Position numbers and translations under genes: made by a program. Positions 1 to 10,363 of a stretch of DNA of 52,948 bases are shown here, in pieces. Origin of the DNA: a virus. The notes beneath the pieces were generated by a model, which saw only the letters and a program-made list of their open reading frames with translations, had not been told where the DNA came from and did not search any database. The stretch lies in the IMG/VR virus record IMGVR_UViG_3300030451_004849, positions 1 through 52,948 of that record. The stretch is one strand, 5' to 3'. Every line of letters starts with the position of its first letter. The first letter of the stretch is position 1.

Positions 1-21
1 CACTAAAAGTGGCAGGGACCA
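1..21. repeat. Left copy of 21-base terminal overlap
   Basis: Bases 1-21 equal 52928-52948 except base 18 (a here, g at 52945). Since one coding frame passes through the overlap in phase, this most likely marks closure of a circular or circularly permuted assembly and not a biological terminal repeat. Confidence 0.8.
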
Positions 22-3000
22 ACCGCAACCCTGGCGGAGTAACCATTTGGAGCGGAGCTAAAGCGGTTGGCCACTGACCAAAAAAGGCCCTATCTCGTTC
101 TTTTTCATCACCAAAGATCCAGTCGGCTGTGTCCTGGAACCAGTTCCATGGGGCAGGCATTGCACTTTCAAATAATGAGTATGCGAACACATTCCCAAGT
201 CCGAAAACGAACATGTCGGTAAGATATTGCCTTTTAAATTTTTCAAATTCAGGAGTACCTCTCCTAAATCCTAACATTTTTGCTTGTCTATAAGCATCAT
301 TTCTAAATCTAACAGAGTTCCAAGCCCAAGTTTGGAATCTTGTCATAACTTTACCTAATGCTGTAGTAGAAAAAGCTGGTCTATATGGAGCAGAATATAA
401 GAATTGTGTAGCTTGAACACCCTTTTTAGCCATTTCTATTAACAATGGATGATCTAACGGCATATTTGAATGTCCATATAGTTCTCTAGCTTGTAAATAA
501 TGAGCTGCAAAAGAATCTCTTCTTAACATTCTTTCAGGCTCTCTCATAAACCATGCTGCTTTTTGGAAAGCAGACTCTGTAATCTTATGTTTTTTAGCTA
601 TACTAATTAACGTTTCGTCTTTTACATTAGGATCTTTCTCTAAAACTTTTTTAGCATCATTTAAAAAATGCTTCCATTTAGCAGATTTAAAACTTGGATT
701 TAAGCCTGCTTCATACAATATGAAATCTGGAACTACGCCATGCCCGATGACCCATTTATCAATATCTTCCTTCGACTTCCACTTACCAGCATCGCCACCG
801 ACATGAGTCCTAAAGTACTCAACACTTCGTCCATTACGCCAATTACGCCAACCTGATGATTGAATTGTATGAAGAGTACCACCAAAAATGTTTGCTGCAG
901 CGGACTTAGGGTGAGCAAGAAGAGTAGCCATTTCATATTTAGCTTCGAGATTAGACCAGTGTCGTATATCCATTTCATCTAAACCTCTCAATTCTTCAGG
1001 TAATCTTAAATCCTCTTTAAAACCTAAAGACTTTCTTATTTTATTTAATCTATTTTTAACATGATTATCAGCATACCAAGAATAAGGAGTGCCTTTTACT
1101 TTCATTAAATCTGCCTCTGGCCCGTCCATCCAATTTTCTGGAAGTTTAGAAGGGAACCCTAATGCTCTAGATATATAATCTTGAATATAATTTTTCCAAG
1201 CATGTACTTGACCTGGGTCTTTCCATTCTACAGAAACCTTTTCACTAAAATCTTGCAACATTTTTTTAGACATTATTTGTCCTATTTGTCTAAAGTATGT
1301 ATCAATCAAATTCTTTTGGTATATATCCCATGAACCAATATCTCTAGACCAGCCAGGTAGATCACTAGAACGCGACATCATATTAGGGGCTATAGGATTT
1401 TTTTCTAAATGAGAAAGATGCTCTCCTTTTCTTTTATCAGCAATCTCTCTTAAAGCTCCCATTTCTATAGTATCTTGTGTTATATCAGATATAATCCAAT
1501 CTCCAGTCATAGACTTGTATTGACCCATAAGCTTTTTAATTTCATTCTTCTGCCAATCAGGACCTTTACCTGTTTGACTTTTAATTTTATCTATAGCTTT
1601 TTCAATAGCAGCCTTAGCGACAGCTTTATTGTGAATAAATTGAGGGTGATAATCATTAGGTTTATAATAATTAGTTAAGTCTAACTTTTGATTTTGAAGA
1701 CTCAATATCATGCTATCATACAACTCTATTGATGCTTTATCAGTAACAAGACTTCTTTCGCTCATTAACCTATCCAACATAATAGATCGAGATATTTTTC
1801 TTAAATTATCAAGACCTAAATTCATCTTCATAGGTTCACCACTTTTTAATATATTCATTAAATATCTGGTAAATTTAGGAGCGTCTATTTTAGGTATTGA
1901 AGTATTGTTAGCCCAATACTGATTTTTACCCTTTTTGTCTTTTAATATAAATTGCTCAATAGGATCTTCAACTTTACTGTTTCTAATATAAGTTTGACTT
2001 TTAGTATCAAACATATAATGGCTGCCTCTAATCCACTTAAAAGTTTCTATAGCCCTATTTGTTAGTACATTGTTAATATCATTTGCAATTTCTCTACCTG
2101 TTTTCTTGAATGAACCGCCTGGTCTACTAACATTAAAAACTTTCTTTTCATTTTCAGCCCAATTTGCTAATTCTTTCGCTTCTTTAAGAGATGCTTCATA
2201 CTCTGCTTTCTTTGTATGATATTCTGCACTACTCATTGAACGTCTTTTACCTTTAAAAGCCCTTAAAGCACGCTCTGCAGACACTATTTCTGCAAAATGA
2301 TACCCAAGTCCATCTTCAACAGATTCATAGCCTGTTTTATCCCTTAATTCAGTTTCAAGTTTTATTTTTTCATCTTGATCCATTTTAACAGCTAAAGCCT
2401 CTGTTCTACCTAACACATATTGAATGTTTTCTATAGTATGAGTAGGAACACCTTGAGTTCCTCCAACCCATTCACCTTTAAAGTTTTGGAATCTACCTTG
2501 TTGTTCAAATATAGTAAAATCTTTAACCATCATCTCTTTAGATACTGCTCTAGGGAATAACATCCAATGTCTTTGAGACAATTTAACTATTCCATCTGCA
2601 GTCAACTTACCTGGTTTTACAAAAATACTACCTGTACGCATTTCTCTAAAGAAATTATTCATAACTCTGAAATCATCAACTGTAAATGCATCAAAGTTTT
2701 TCTGTCTTAAACCTCTAGCAATAAGGTTTAAATTATCTATAGAGCCTACGCTATTATGATAATGTTTAATGTGCCCTATTAATTCATCAACCATTTTACG
2801 TTCAGCGTCAGTTAATTTAAATGGACCTGCTTTTTTAGCTCTTTCTCTAATATCCATTACGCCCTGTAAATCATTTTCCATAGGGTCTTGAGGAGCAATT
2901 TCTTTTAATTCTCCTTTAGTTTCCATATCTGCAGTAGTTTTTGATTCTTTTAAAGGTTCTGATACATAATTAAACTCTTCTGCATATTGTTTAAAGAAAT

Positions 3001-6000
3001 CTCTAATAGCACCATCATTAACATACTTACTTGAAAGACCCGTTTTATTAAAATATGTACCTGATCCGCCCAACTGAATTTCTTTAATTAAAGGTGCAAC
3101 TAATTGTCTAACATCATTATTAAGTTTTTTATAAGCTGCTAGTTTTGTTAAATCTGGACCTTTATAATATGAAGAAAGCATCATAGTATCAAATAGGTAG
3201 GACTCTTCTTTTGTTAAAACACCTTCTCCGCCTTGTTTCTTTTTCCAAGCATTATTTAATTTAAACCCTCTAATTCTTGTATCTATTTTCTCTTGTAAGG
3301 CAAAAGTTTTTAACTCAGGATCTACCTCAAATAGTGTTTTGAGATAGTATTTACCTTTATCATCAAGCATAACAACTTCTTCCTGGTCTACAATAGAACG
3401 TTCAGCAGCTTTTAATTTTTGAGCTCTTTCTATTTGTTTAGTATGATTAACAAAATTAGCCATATTATTTATAAACTCATCAGAAACACCCTTTTCTCTA
3501 GCATCTTTAATTGCTCTTAATAATTGTATTGCAGAGGTTCTGTCCATTGCATCATTTTGAGCAAATTCAGTTCCTTGTCTATATAGTCTATCAATAGCTC
3601 TAAATCTATAAGATTCTGAGTCTGAAATAGCTTGTGCTAAATCTTCTACACTTTTATATTTATTAGCATGTTCCCATGGAAATGATTTTTCTAAAAACTT
3701 TTTATCTTTCCATTGACCAGGTAAGTCTTCAAACAATTCTTTGTATAAATTAGGATTTTTAGCAAGTTCTGCTCTTACCTTAGGTAAGTATAGCTGTTTA
3801 CCAATAACTCTGTAAATGATAGGATTATCGACCGATTTAAAGCTTTCTCTACCTAATAGTCCTCCTGGCTTATTATATCCATCATTAATACCCTTTAATT
3901 CTAATGCTAGGTTGCTATTAAAATCTTCATACCTAGCTTCTAAAGTTTCAGGGTTAACTCTTCTTATTATATCATCAGTATAATCTAAAGGTTCTAATAT
4001 TTCAACCATTTTAGGCAACATAGTACCTCTTTGTGCCTCATTTAATTTATGTATACCTTGAGACATGTCATATACTTCATGAGCATAAAACCTTCTACCT
4101 TGGTCCCAATTTCTACTAAAGTATGCCTTATTAAAATCTGCAAATATTTTATAAGTTCCTTTTCTTGCATGAAAATGAGGAACAAATTTTGCTTGAACAT
4201 CTTTAGGAGCATTGTTCCAATCTATTTTGAATAATGAATGCCATCCTGTATTAAAATAATGATCAGCACCAGTTAATCCAACTTCATCTAATGGGTCAGA
4301 ACCGAAACCTATTTGAGCTCTTGATAATTCTCTAGAATAAGCAAGTTCAGCCTCAGTAACTCTAGGCTCTATATAAATAGTGTAAGCTTTTTTCTCACCT
4401 CTTGGAGAAAAATTAATAGCTTCTCTGTAGTCAGCTTTCCAACCTTTTCTTTTAGACTCTGGTAAAGCTTCATAGTCTTCAGTGGTTATTATATTACCTT
4501 TTTTATTAACAAATCTTTGAATACTATTTTTTAATAATGCATCATAAGTAGAATTTAATACTTGCTTTTGAACAACTGCTGGACCTAATTGATCTCTACC
4601 TGTAGAAGCATCTGCAGCTATATCCATTCTAGATTGAGGTGTATATTTACCAACAATAGATTTTTTTAATTCTAATGCTTTAGCATCACCATCATTTGTA
4701 GTCGTTAATAAATCTTGATAAGTTACCTTACCTTGCTTTATTTTAGCTAAAACAGCAGCATCATGAGCATTATTTGGATCTAAAGTAGACTTTAATACTT
4801 TTAAACCTTCTTTTGATATTTCAGCCGTTTTATTATCTTTGATAATTTTTGATTTAGGGTCTCTATACTCATACTTATTATCATGATACATTTTCCTATG
4901 AGCCTTATCAAGCCCAAATAAAACAAAAGCTTTATCTCCATCTAAATCTGCTCCACCTAATGCTCTCATTGTCCTAGGGTGAAATACTGCACCGTGTCCT
5001 TTAATACCTGTAAAACCTGCAAAAGTAAGTTCATGTGCCCCAGATATAGAGTCCATTGGAACCCTTAATGAGATTGTTTTAAAAAATTCTTTAACTTTAG
5101 GTTGATGCCCATACTTACTCCAAAGCTCTCCCAAAGTCATTCTTTGTTTACTTGATGTTATTATATTACTTACATCCCAGGAGACGTCTTTATAGTAATC
5201 ATCAAGGAAAAATAATTGGTCTGGATTTTCAACACCATATCTTTCTTTTAATATTTTTCTGTTAGCAGGGGCTCCTTTTCCAGAGGTGTTAAAATTTAGT
5301 TCAGGAAACTTTTTAACTAACCACGGATCATAACCTCTCATTCTAACTGATATAGAAGTGTCCCATTTCGGTCTAACGACTTTATTTACCACAAAGTTTC
5401 TCATTGAAGATTGTAAATAATTACGAACATCTTTATGTAGAAAAATAGCTAAATCAGGATAAATTTCCATAAGTCTATTTATATTAGAGGTAAATGTTTT
5501 AGCCTCTGCTACGGCATCTAAATATTCTGCTCTTGATATTTCACCAGAAGAATAATCTTGAGTTAATCTATCTACATTAGACCTTAATATTTTTTGATAT
5601 ATTCTAGCTACAAACTGAGGGTGATTTTCACTTTTAATAGCATCTATAGTCTCTGATAAACCTAATTTATCGATGTTATCTAAAATCTCATCTTGTTCAA
5701 ATCTTGTAAGTTCTTTTTGTTTCAATGCTTGATTTAATCTTGCATTCCAAGACTCTTCTCCAATATATCTATCACCAATAATCTCATTAAAGAACTTATT
5801 AATTTGTTCTTGAGGAATAGACTTAAAGGCATGTTCATGTAAGTTAGCCATTAACTGTTTAGGTATTAATTGAGGTTTAAGCATATGATCTGATTGCTTT
5901 TCAGATAATGAACCCCTAATATCAGATAGATTCATTTTATATGTTTCTCCCCCTGTATAATCAACAGAAAGGTCATCATTTACTTTTAATTCACCTATCT

Positions 6001-9000
6001 TCCTAGAACCATATTCCTTAGCAGCAGATTCAGGCATTAAAAATTGAATACCTTCTTTTCTCATATATTCAGATGCTTCTGGAGTTGCTTTATGAAACAT
6101 AAACTTACCTAACATAGCACCATGAGTTGGGTCACTACCAACAATAAAAGACTTATTTTGTCCAGACTCAGGCATTCCAAATGTTTTATTTAAAGCATCA
6201 ACAAACGTAGCCTCTGCAAGTATTGAACCATCTGTAGATTCAGTATATAGCACAGCTTTATCATCAGATGTTAAATTCTTATTATCAGCCTCTTTAAATA
6301 GTCTAAAACTAACCTGACCATTTGCCATAGACTTATCACCACCCATTTCCTGATATATTTTATTAAAGTATTTTGCATCAGCCTGAAAGCCGTCAGTCAT
6401 CCATATTTGATTACGCTTATTAAAACCTTTAGCATCTTTTATAGAAGAATTATCTCTAATCCAATGAATAAAATTTCTATCTGAACCATCTTTATTCTTA
6501 CCATAACTAGATTTCTTTAACCCATAAAGTTCTTTATCCCACATTAAATTAGAAAGAAAAGATCTATCAAAATATTCACTAGCCTCTTTTCTATTAAAAG
6601 CAGCCTTATTTCTATTTATAAATTTATTCTTTAGTTTATTGTAATGTTTTACTGCGTCTGGGGTAGTCTCTTTAAACACCTTTAATACACCATCAACCTC
6701 TGGCTTTAATTTTTTTACATTAACAACATCAGGGTGATACTTAAAGAAATACATTTTACCCGAATCGCCCTTACCACCATTATAGTAGTATCCTAATTCA
6801 TGAGCTTGCTTTAAAGATTGGGCTAGTAACTTATTAGCTGCACTCTGTGCTCTTTTAGCGCTCTTTCCACCCCAACCAGTAAAGTTCCCTTTTTTATTTA
6901 AATCTTTTAAAGGTATTTCTACTAACTTATTTCCTCTTTGAGTAACAGCATGATCAAGAACCATATATGCTCTATCTGGAGCGTCCTTACCTGTAGCTTT
7001 TCTATATATATTTTCATAAGCAAACTCAATTGCTTTAACAGAATCACCAGTCGACTTTAAGTTCCCAGCTAAATTCTCAGCTTGAGCACCTTCTAACACC
7101 ATTAATGATGTTCTGTTATCAACATTAGGGAAAAATTGAAGAGAAAAATGAGGAGTAGGTCTTTGCTCTACTTTTCTAATTAACATTTGTCTTAATTCAC
7201 CCTCTGCTATATTATCAAAGGCTGGTTGTTCTGGAAATGCTTTTTGTATGTCACCCAAAAATTTATCAAACTTGTCTAAAGACTTATGTTTTTCTAATAT
7301 ATCATAAATCTTTTTCTCTGCTTCAACTTTTTTAACACCCATTGCTTCAGAATCTAAACCATCTAAAACTTTAGGTAAATATTTGCTAACAAAAAATCTT
7401 GCTTTTTTCCTTATAATAACATCTGGAGCATCTCCAATATCAAAGTCTTCAACTTTATCTAATTCTTTTTGAGAGTCTATACGTCCATCTTTTTCTAATT
7501 GTTCCCTAGCTTTTTCTCTACCAGTTATAACATCACCGATTCTTTTCTGTAAATAATTAAGAGTATCGGGTGCATTATTTTTAAGCGCATTAAATATAGT
7601 CTCTGGAATAACTACCTTTTTACCTTCTGGTATTTGGTCTAAAGCCTCTTTAATTCTTTTTCTGTTTAAAGGAAGAGTTTCATCAGTCATTCCCTTTAAC
7701 GGCAACTCTATAACATTTTTATTAATTTCTTTTACATTGCCTTCTTTATTCAACTCTCCTGATGTAAGGAACACTTTTTCTTGATTTGCTTCAATATATT
7801 CAGGTGTAACTTGTTTTTCTACTTCAACTTTAGTCTCATATTTTTTAGCAGCCTCATTTATTTTAGCTTCTCTTACTGAATTACTAACCATTTCAGAAGT
7901 TATATCTACATCTATAGCATCCTTAATACCATCTATAGTTTCTCCTGCCATAACTGCTTGAGAACCAAATGTACCATGTCTCATAGCTATATTACTTATA
8001 ACTGATTCTTGTATATCTTTTGGTAGATCATCAAACCCTTTAACAAGTCTAGGGTCATAAACTTGCATATCCCATTGGAAAGGATTACCATTTTCATCTA
8101 ATCTTTTTAACTCTTTAGCAGTTGTTTTAGCTTGTTGTTCAACTTTTTCAGTGAACCTCATCGCTCTCATTTGACCTGCAGTGGTTTCATGAGCACCAAA
8201 ATATGCACCTAATAGGTACGAGTAGATTTGTTCTGGAGTTGTTTCTCCTCGCATTGACGATTGGAGCCCCTCATATAACGAAGACGCTGCTGCACGTATG
8301 AGCCTATCTTCGTTCTGAGTAGCTGTGTAAACCATTTTCCCTGTTTCCTGATCAAGCTTTGGTATACCTCCTTTATTAACTAGATTTGCTATACCTCTAA
8401 AGGCACCACCAGTAAGACCACCATGTAAACCAGCTTTAAGCATTTCATTAACACCTAATTGCCATGCAGATATACTACTTGCAACACCTAAATTAAAAGC
8501 ACCTTCTGCGACGTGTTTCGCATTATCTGTTGTTAAAAACTTTGCAACATCAGAATAAGCACTATTTTTTACTTCAGCAGCTTTAGTTAATGTTTTAGAT
8601 ACAATAGGAGCAACTTTTTCTGTTGCCTTATTAGATAGCCATAGTGGAACAGAATTACCTTTTAGAGCCCTGGCAGCCTCTGCTAATCCTTTCATTCCTA
8701 ATACTTTAAAAGGAGCTGATGGTATATAGCCTACAAAACCACCTAATTGACCAATAGAACGCATTATACGTTCATATTCATTTTGAGAGGGTTCGCCTAC
8801 ATTAAACGTAGAAAAGCCTGAAAGAAAACCTTCTCCCATGCCTTTAATACCTCTTAATAAATCAAACTCTGAATCTCTGGGACTTCCTTTTGGAGGTTCA
8901 GGTATATCCATTTTATAATGAACGGCATGATTTTTTAATTGAGATACTAACTCAGGTTTAAAAACCCAAGGTTTCTGTTTGTAAGCATCTAATAATCGAG

Positions 9001-9067
9001 CAGTAGTTTGCTGATTATAGAATGGCTTGAAATCGACCAGCCTGTCGAGTTCAGCATATTCCGACAT
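1..9067 (-). CDS. Giant virion protein with RNA-polymerase-type DPBB motif (N-terminal 3022 residues; continues at 52928)
   Basis: The frame is open from ATG at 9067 to the window edge and continues in phase into 52928-52731, giving about 3087 residues. Likely role: virion-packaged, single-chain RNA polymerase. What is seen: a TDG motif at residues 891-893; SAAK at 1014-1017, a candidate for the beta-type catalytic lysine; RVPMDS from 1335; then GGADLDGDK, whose aspartates D1374, D1376 and D1378 fit the metal-binding loop of the beta-prime-type double-psi barrel (compare NADFDGD in cellular enzymes and GGDLDGD in eukaryotic RdRp). The C-terminal ~500 residues resemble large polyvalent-protein domains, with a hydrophobic stretch near 2950-2965 that could insert in a membrane. 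It follows the Ala/Gly-rich ejection-type protein gene (11-base gap). Lengths of 2000-3500 residues are usual for such phage polymerases. Family placement rests on motif reading, not on an alignment. Confidence 0.8.
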   Translation of the reverse strand, partial: MSEYAELDRLVDFKPFYNQQTTARLLDAYKQKPWVFKPELVSQLKNHAVHYKMDIPEPPKGSPRDSEFDLLRGIKGMGEGFLSGFSTFNVGEPSQNEYERIMRSIGQLGGFVGYIPSAPFKVLGMKGLAEAARALKGNSVPLWLSNKATEKVAPIVSKTLTKAAEVKNSAYSDVAKFLTTDNAKHVAEGAFNLGVASSISAWQLGVNEMLKAGLHGGLTGGAFRGIANLVNKGGIPKLDQETGKMVYTATQNEDRLIRAAASSLYEGLQSSMRGETTPEQIYSYLLGAYFGAHETTAGQMRAMRFTEKVEQQAKTTAKELKRLDENGNPFQWDMQVYDPRLVKGFDDLPKDIQESVISNIAMRHGTFGSQAVMAGETIDGIKDAIDVDITSEMVSNSVREAKINEAAKKYETKVEVEKQVTPEYIEANQEKVFLTSGELNKEGNVKEINKNVIELPLKGMTDETLPLNRKRIKEALDQIPEGKKVVIPETIFNALKNNAPDTLNYLQKRIGDVITGREKAREQLEKDGRIDSQKELDKVEDFDIGDAPDVIIRKKARFFVSKYLPKVLDGLDSEAMGVKKVEAEKKIYDILEKHKSLDKFDKFLGDIQKAFPEQPAFDNIAEGELRQMLIRKVEQRPTPHFSLQFFPNVDNRTSLMVLEGAQAENLAGNLKSTGDSVKAIEFAYENIYRKATGKDAPDRAYMVLDHAVTQRGNKLVEIPLKDLNKKGNFTGWGGKSAKRAQSAANKLLAQSLKQAHELGYYYNGGKGDSGKMYFFKYHPDVVNVKKLKPEVDGVLKVFKETTPDAVKHYNKLKNKFINRNKAAFNRKEASEYFDRSFLSNLMWDKELYGLKKSSYGKNKDGSDRNFIHWIRDNSSIKDAKGFNKRNQIWMTDGFQADAKYFNKIYQEMGGDKSMANGQVSFRLFKEADNKNLTSDDKAVLYTESTDGSILAEATFVDALNKTFGMPESGQNKSFIVGSDPTHGAMLGKFMFHKATPEASEYMRKEGIQFLMPESAAKEYGSRKIGELKVNDDLSVDYTGGETYKMNLSDIRGSLSEKQSDHMLKPQLIPKQLMANLHEHAFKSIPQEQINKFFNEIIGDRYIGEESWNARLNQALKQKELTRFEQDEILDNIDKLGLSETIDAIKSENHPQFVARIYQKILRSNVDRLTQDYSSGEISRAEYLDAVAEAKTFTSNINRLMEIYPDLAIFLHKDVRNYLQSSMRNFVVNKVVRPKWDTSISVRMRGYDPWLVKKFPELNFNTSGKGAPANRKILKERYGVENPDQLFFLDDYYKDVSWDVSNIITSSKQRMTLGELWSKYGHQPKVKEFFKTISLRVPMDSISGAHELTFAGFTGIKGHGAVFHPRTMRALGGADLDGDKAFVLFGLDKAHRKMYHDNKYEYRDPKSKIIKDNKTAEISKEGLKVLKSTLDPNNAHDAAVLAKIKQGKVTYQDLLTTTNDGDAKALELKKSIVGKYTPQSRMDIAADASTGRDQLGPAVVQKQVLNSTYDALLKNSIQRFVNKKGNIITTEDYEALPESKRKGWKADYREAINFSPRGEKKAYTIYIEPRVTEAELAYSRELSRAQIGFGSDPLDEVGLTGADHYFNTGWHSLFKIDWNNAPKDVQAKFVPHFHARKGTYKIFADFNKAYFSRNWDQGRRFYAHEVYDMSQGIHKLNEAQRGTMLPKMVEILEPLDYTDDIIRRVNPETLEARYEDFNSNLALELKGINDGYNKPGGLLGRESFKSVDNPIIYRVIGKQLYLPKVRAELAKNPNLYKELFEDLPGQWKDKKFLEKSFPWEHANKYKSVEDLAQAISDSESYRFRAIDRLYRQGTEFAQNDAMDRTSAIQLLRAIKDAREKGVSDEFINNMANFVNHTKQIERAQKLKAAERSIVDQEEVVMLDDKGKYYLKTLFEVDPELKTFALQEKIDTRIRGFKLNNAWKKKQGGEGVLTKEESYLFDTMMLSSYYKGPDLTKLAAYKKLNNDVRQLVAPLIKEIQLGGSGTYFNKTGLSSKYVNDGAIRDFFKQYAEEFNYVSEPLKESKTTADMETKGELKEIAPQDPMENDLQGVMDIRERAKKAGPFKLTDAERKMVDELIGHIKHYHNSVGSIDNLNLIARGLRQKNFDAFTVDDFRVMNNFFREMRTGSIFVKPGKLTADGIVKLSQRHWMLFPRAVSKEMMVKDFTIFEQQGRFQNFKGEWVGGTQGVPTHTIENIQYVLGRTEALAVKMDQDEKIKLETELRDKTGYESVEDGLGYHFAEIVSAERALRAFKGKRRSMSSAEYHTKKAEYEASLKEAKELANWAENEKKVFNVSRPGGSFKKTGREIANDINNVLTNRAIETFKWIRGSHYMFDTKSQTYIRNSKVEDPIEQFILKDKKGKNQYWANNTSIPKIDAPKFTRYLMNILKSGEPMKMNLGLDNLRKISRSIMLDRLMSERSLVTDKASIELYDSMILSLQNQKLDLTNYYKPNDYHPQFIHNKAVAKAAIEKAIDKIKSQTGKGPDWQKNEIKKLMGQYKSMTGDWIISDITQDTIEMGALREIADKRKGEHLSHLEKNPIAPNMMSRSSDLPGWSRDIGSWDIYQKNLIDTYFRQIGQIMSKKMLQDFSEKVSVEWKDPGQVHAWKNYIQDYISRALGFPSKLPENWMDGPEADLMKVKGTPYSWYADNHVKNRLNKIRKSLGFKEDLRLPEELRGLDEMDIRHWSNLEAKYEMATLLAHPKSAAANIFGGTLHTIQSSGWRNWRNGRSVEYFRTHVGGDAGKWKSKEDIDKWVIGHGVVPDFILYEAGLNPSFKSAKWKHFLNDAKKVLEKDPNVKDETLISIAKKHKITESAFQKAAWFMREPERMLRRDSFAAHYLQARELYGHSNMPLDHPLLIEMAKKGVQATQFLYSAPYRPAFSTTALGKVMTRFQTWAWNSVRFRNDAYRQAKMLGFRRGTPEFEKFKRQYLTDMFVFGLGNVFAYSLFESAMPAPWNWFQDTADWIFGDEKERDRAFFGQWPTALAPLQMVTPPGLRLVPATFS

Positions 9068-9078
9068 TTATTACTCCA

Positions 9079-10353
9079 TTATACGTTAAAAGGATCTAAG
9101 GCAGCATCTTCTAATTCTTGTCTGCTTGGTTCCCTTTTATTAAGCATAGACAATGCACCAAGACCCATACCACCAGACATTGCTGCTTGCCATTTATCTA
9201 TATCACCCAAAGTTGCAGGAGTAGGTAATTCAGTTGACCCTTTTCTTTGAGCTAATTTTACAATCTGTTTAACAGCTTCACTATCTAATTTAGTTACATT
9301 TTTAGATTTTAAATATTCTTCTATAACCTGTACTTGAGGTTTAGTAGGATTCTTAACTCCAGCCTTAATTAAAGCATCTTTAATATTTTTAGAATTTACT
9401 AGTTTTCTAGCATCTAATCCATTAGCCATTTTAATAATTTGGTCTGGTTTTAATCCATTTAAATTAACAGGACCAGACATATTAGCCGTATTTAATTGAG
9501 ATATATATTCTTTAGCAATCTTGCTATTTTTTCCATATGTTCTGTTAATCATATTAGTTAAAGATTTAACCTGACCAGAAGTTAAGTTTGCTCCAGAAAC
9601 AACTTCTTCTAAATTGCCAGTGTTAGCTATTGCTTGTCTACTTCTAACTAATGTATCTGCTTGAGCTTTTCTACCAGCTGCAGTTTGAGCATTTTTAGCC
9701 CATTGCCATCCAGCATTTGCACCATAAGGTGTTAAAGCTTGTTTGCCTGACTGAATTGCACTAGTAGTCATTCTTCCTACAGGAAGTTTTGATATTGCAG
9801 TTGCCCCTAAACCTCCTAAAGATTTAGCAGTTCCACCTAATCCTCTGGCAGCTGCACTAATTTTACCTAATCCTTGAGCTCCCCTTACTCCTGAAGCTAG
9901 AGCCGCACCTGCTTTACCTACATTACCTAATGCCGCACCAACTGTAGGAGCCGCCATTCCACCTGATGCTATAGTCGCTGCTACTGCTGCAGCTATTTGA
10001 GCCGCTGCACCGCCTATTTTACCAGCGTTTTTAGCAACTCTAGTACTTTCATCTGAATACCATTTATCTGGCATTAAATCAAATACTACAGAGTCTGCTA
10101 AACCACCTCCAAATGCTAAGGCATTCGCCCCAAAACTAGCAGTTTTTTCTTGTCTTTGAAATGGGATCTGATATTGCATAGCCATACGCTCTATCTGAGC
10201 AATCATAGTATTGTTGAAATTATTAGGATTACGCTCATACTGCCTAATATAAGCCAACACTCTTTTTCTTTCGTTCTTTAACTGTCTTTCTTCAGCTGTA
10301 ATTGGAGCCTGCATTTGGCCACCAGTTAAGCTCATTTGTCCCATTATTGGCAT
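9079..10353 (-). CDS. Ala/Gly-rich ejection-type internal virion protein
   Basis: 424 residues, not recognised by family. Residues ~1-70 are charged and helical. Residues ~75-215 are extremely rich in Ala and Gly with repeated small-residue hydrophobic runs (for example IAAAVAATIASGGMAAP) that could insert into or cross a membrane. The C-terminal half is again Lys/Asn-rich and helical. Such composition is typical of podovirus DNA-ejection proteins. It sits 11 bases upstream of the giant polymerase-like gene, so a role as pore or carrier for that protein's entry is a reasonable inference. An Ile/Ala-rich structural filler cannot be excluded. Confidence 0.65.
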   Translation of the reverse strand: MPIMGQMSLTGGQMQAPITAEERQLKNERKRVLAYIRQYERNPNNFNNTMIAQIERMAMQYQIPFQRQEKTASFGANALAFGGGLADSVVFDLMPDKWYSDESTRVAKNAGKIGGAAAQIAAAVAATIASGGMAAPTVGAALGNVGKAGAALASGVRGAQGLGKISAAARGLGGTAKSLGGLGATAISKLPVGRMTTSAIQSGKQALTPYGANAGWQWAKNAQTAAGRKAQADTLVRSRQAIANTGNLEEVVSGANLTSGQVKSLTNMINRTYGKNSKIAKEYISQLNTANMSGPVNLNGLKPDQIIKMANGLDARKLVNSKNIKDALIKAGVKNPTKPQVQVIEEYLKSKNVTKLDSEAVKQIVKLAQRKGSTELPTPATLGDIDKWQAAMSGGMGLGALSMLNKREPSRQELEDAALDPFNV

Positions 10354-10363
10354 TATATTCTCC

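Noticed and set aside
1-21. Biological direct terminal repeat of 21 bases
   Set aside because: Too short for a podovirus terminal repeat, has one mismatch, and lies inside a coding frame. An assembly overlap on a circular map is the simpler reading.
58-978. Short minus-strand frames 58-246 and 733-978, and plus-strand frames at 1475, 1710 and 4049
   Set aside because: They lie in other frames inside the giant gene and have no ribosome binding site or family pattern.
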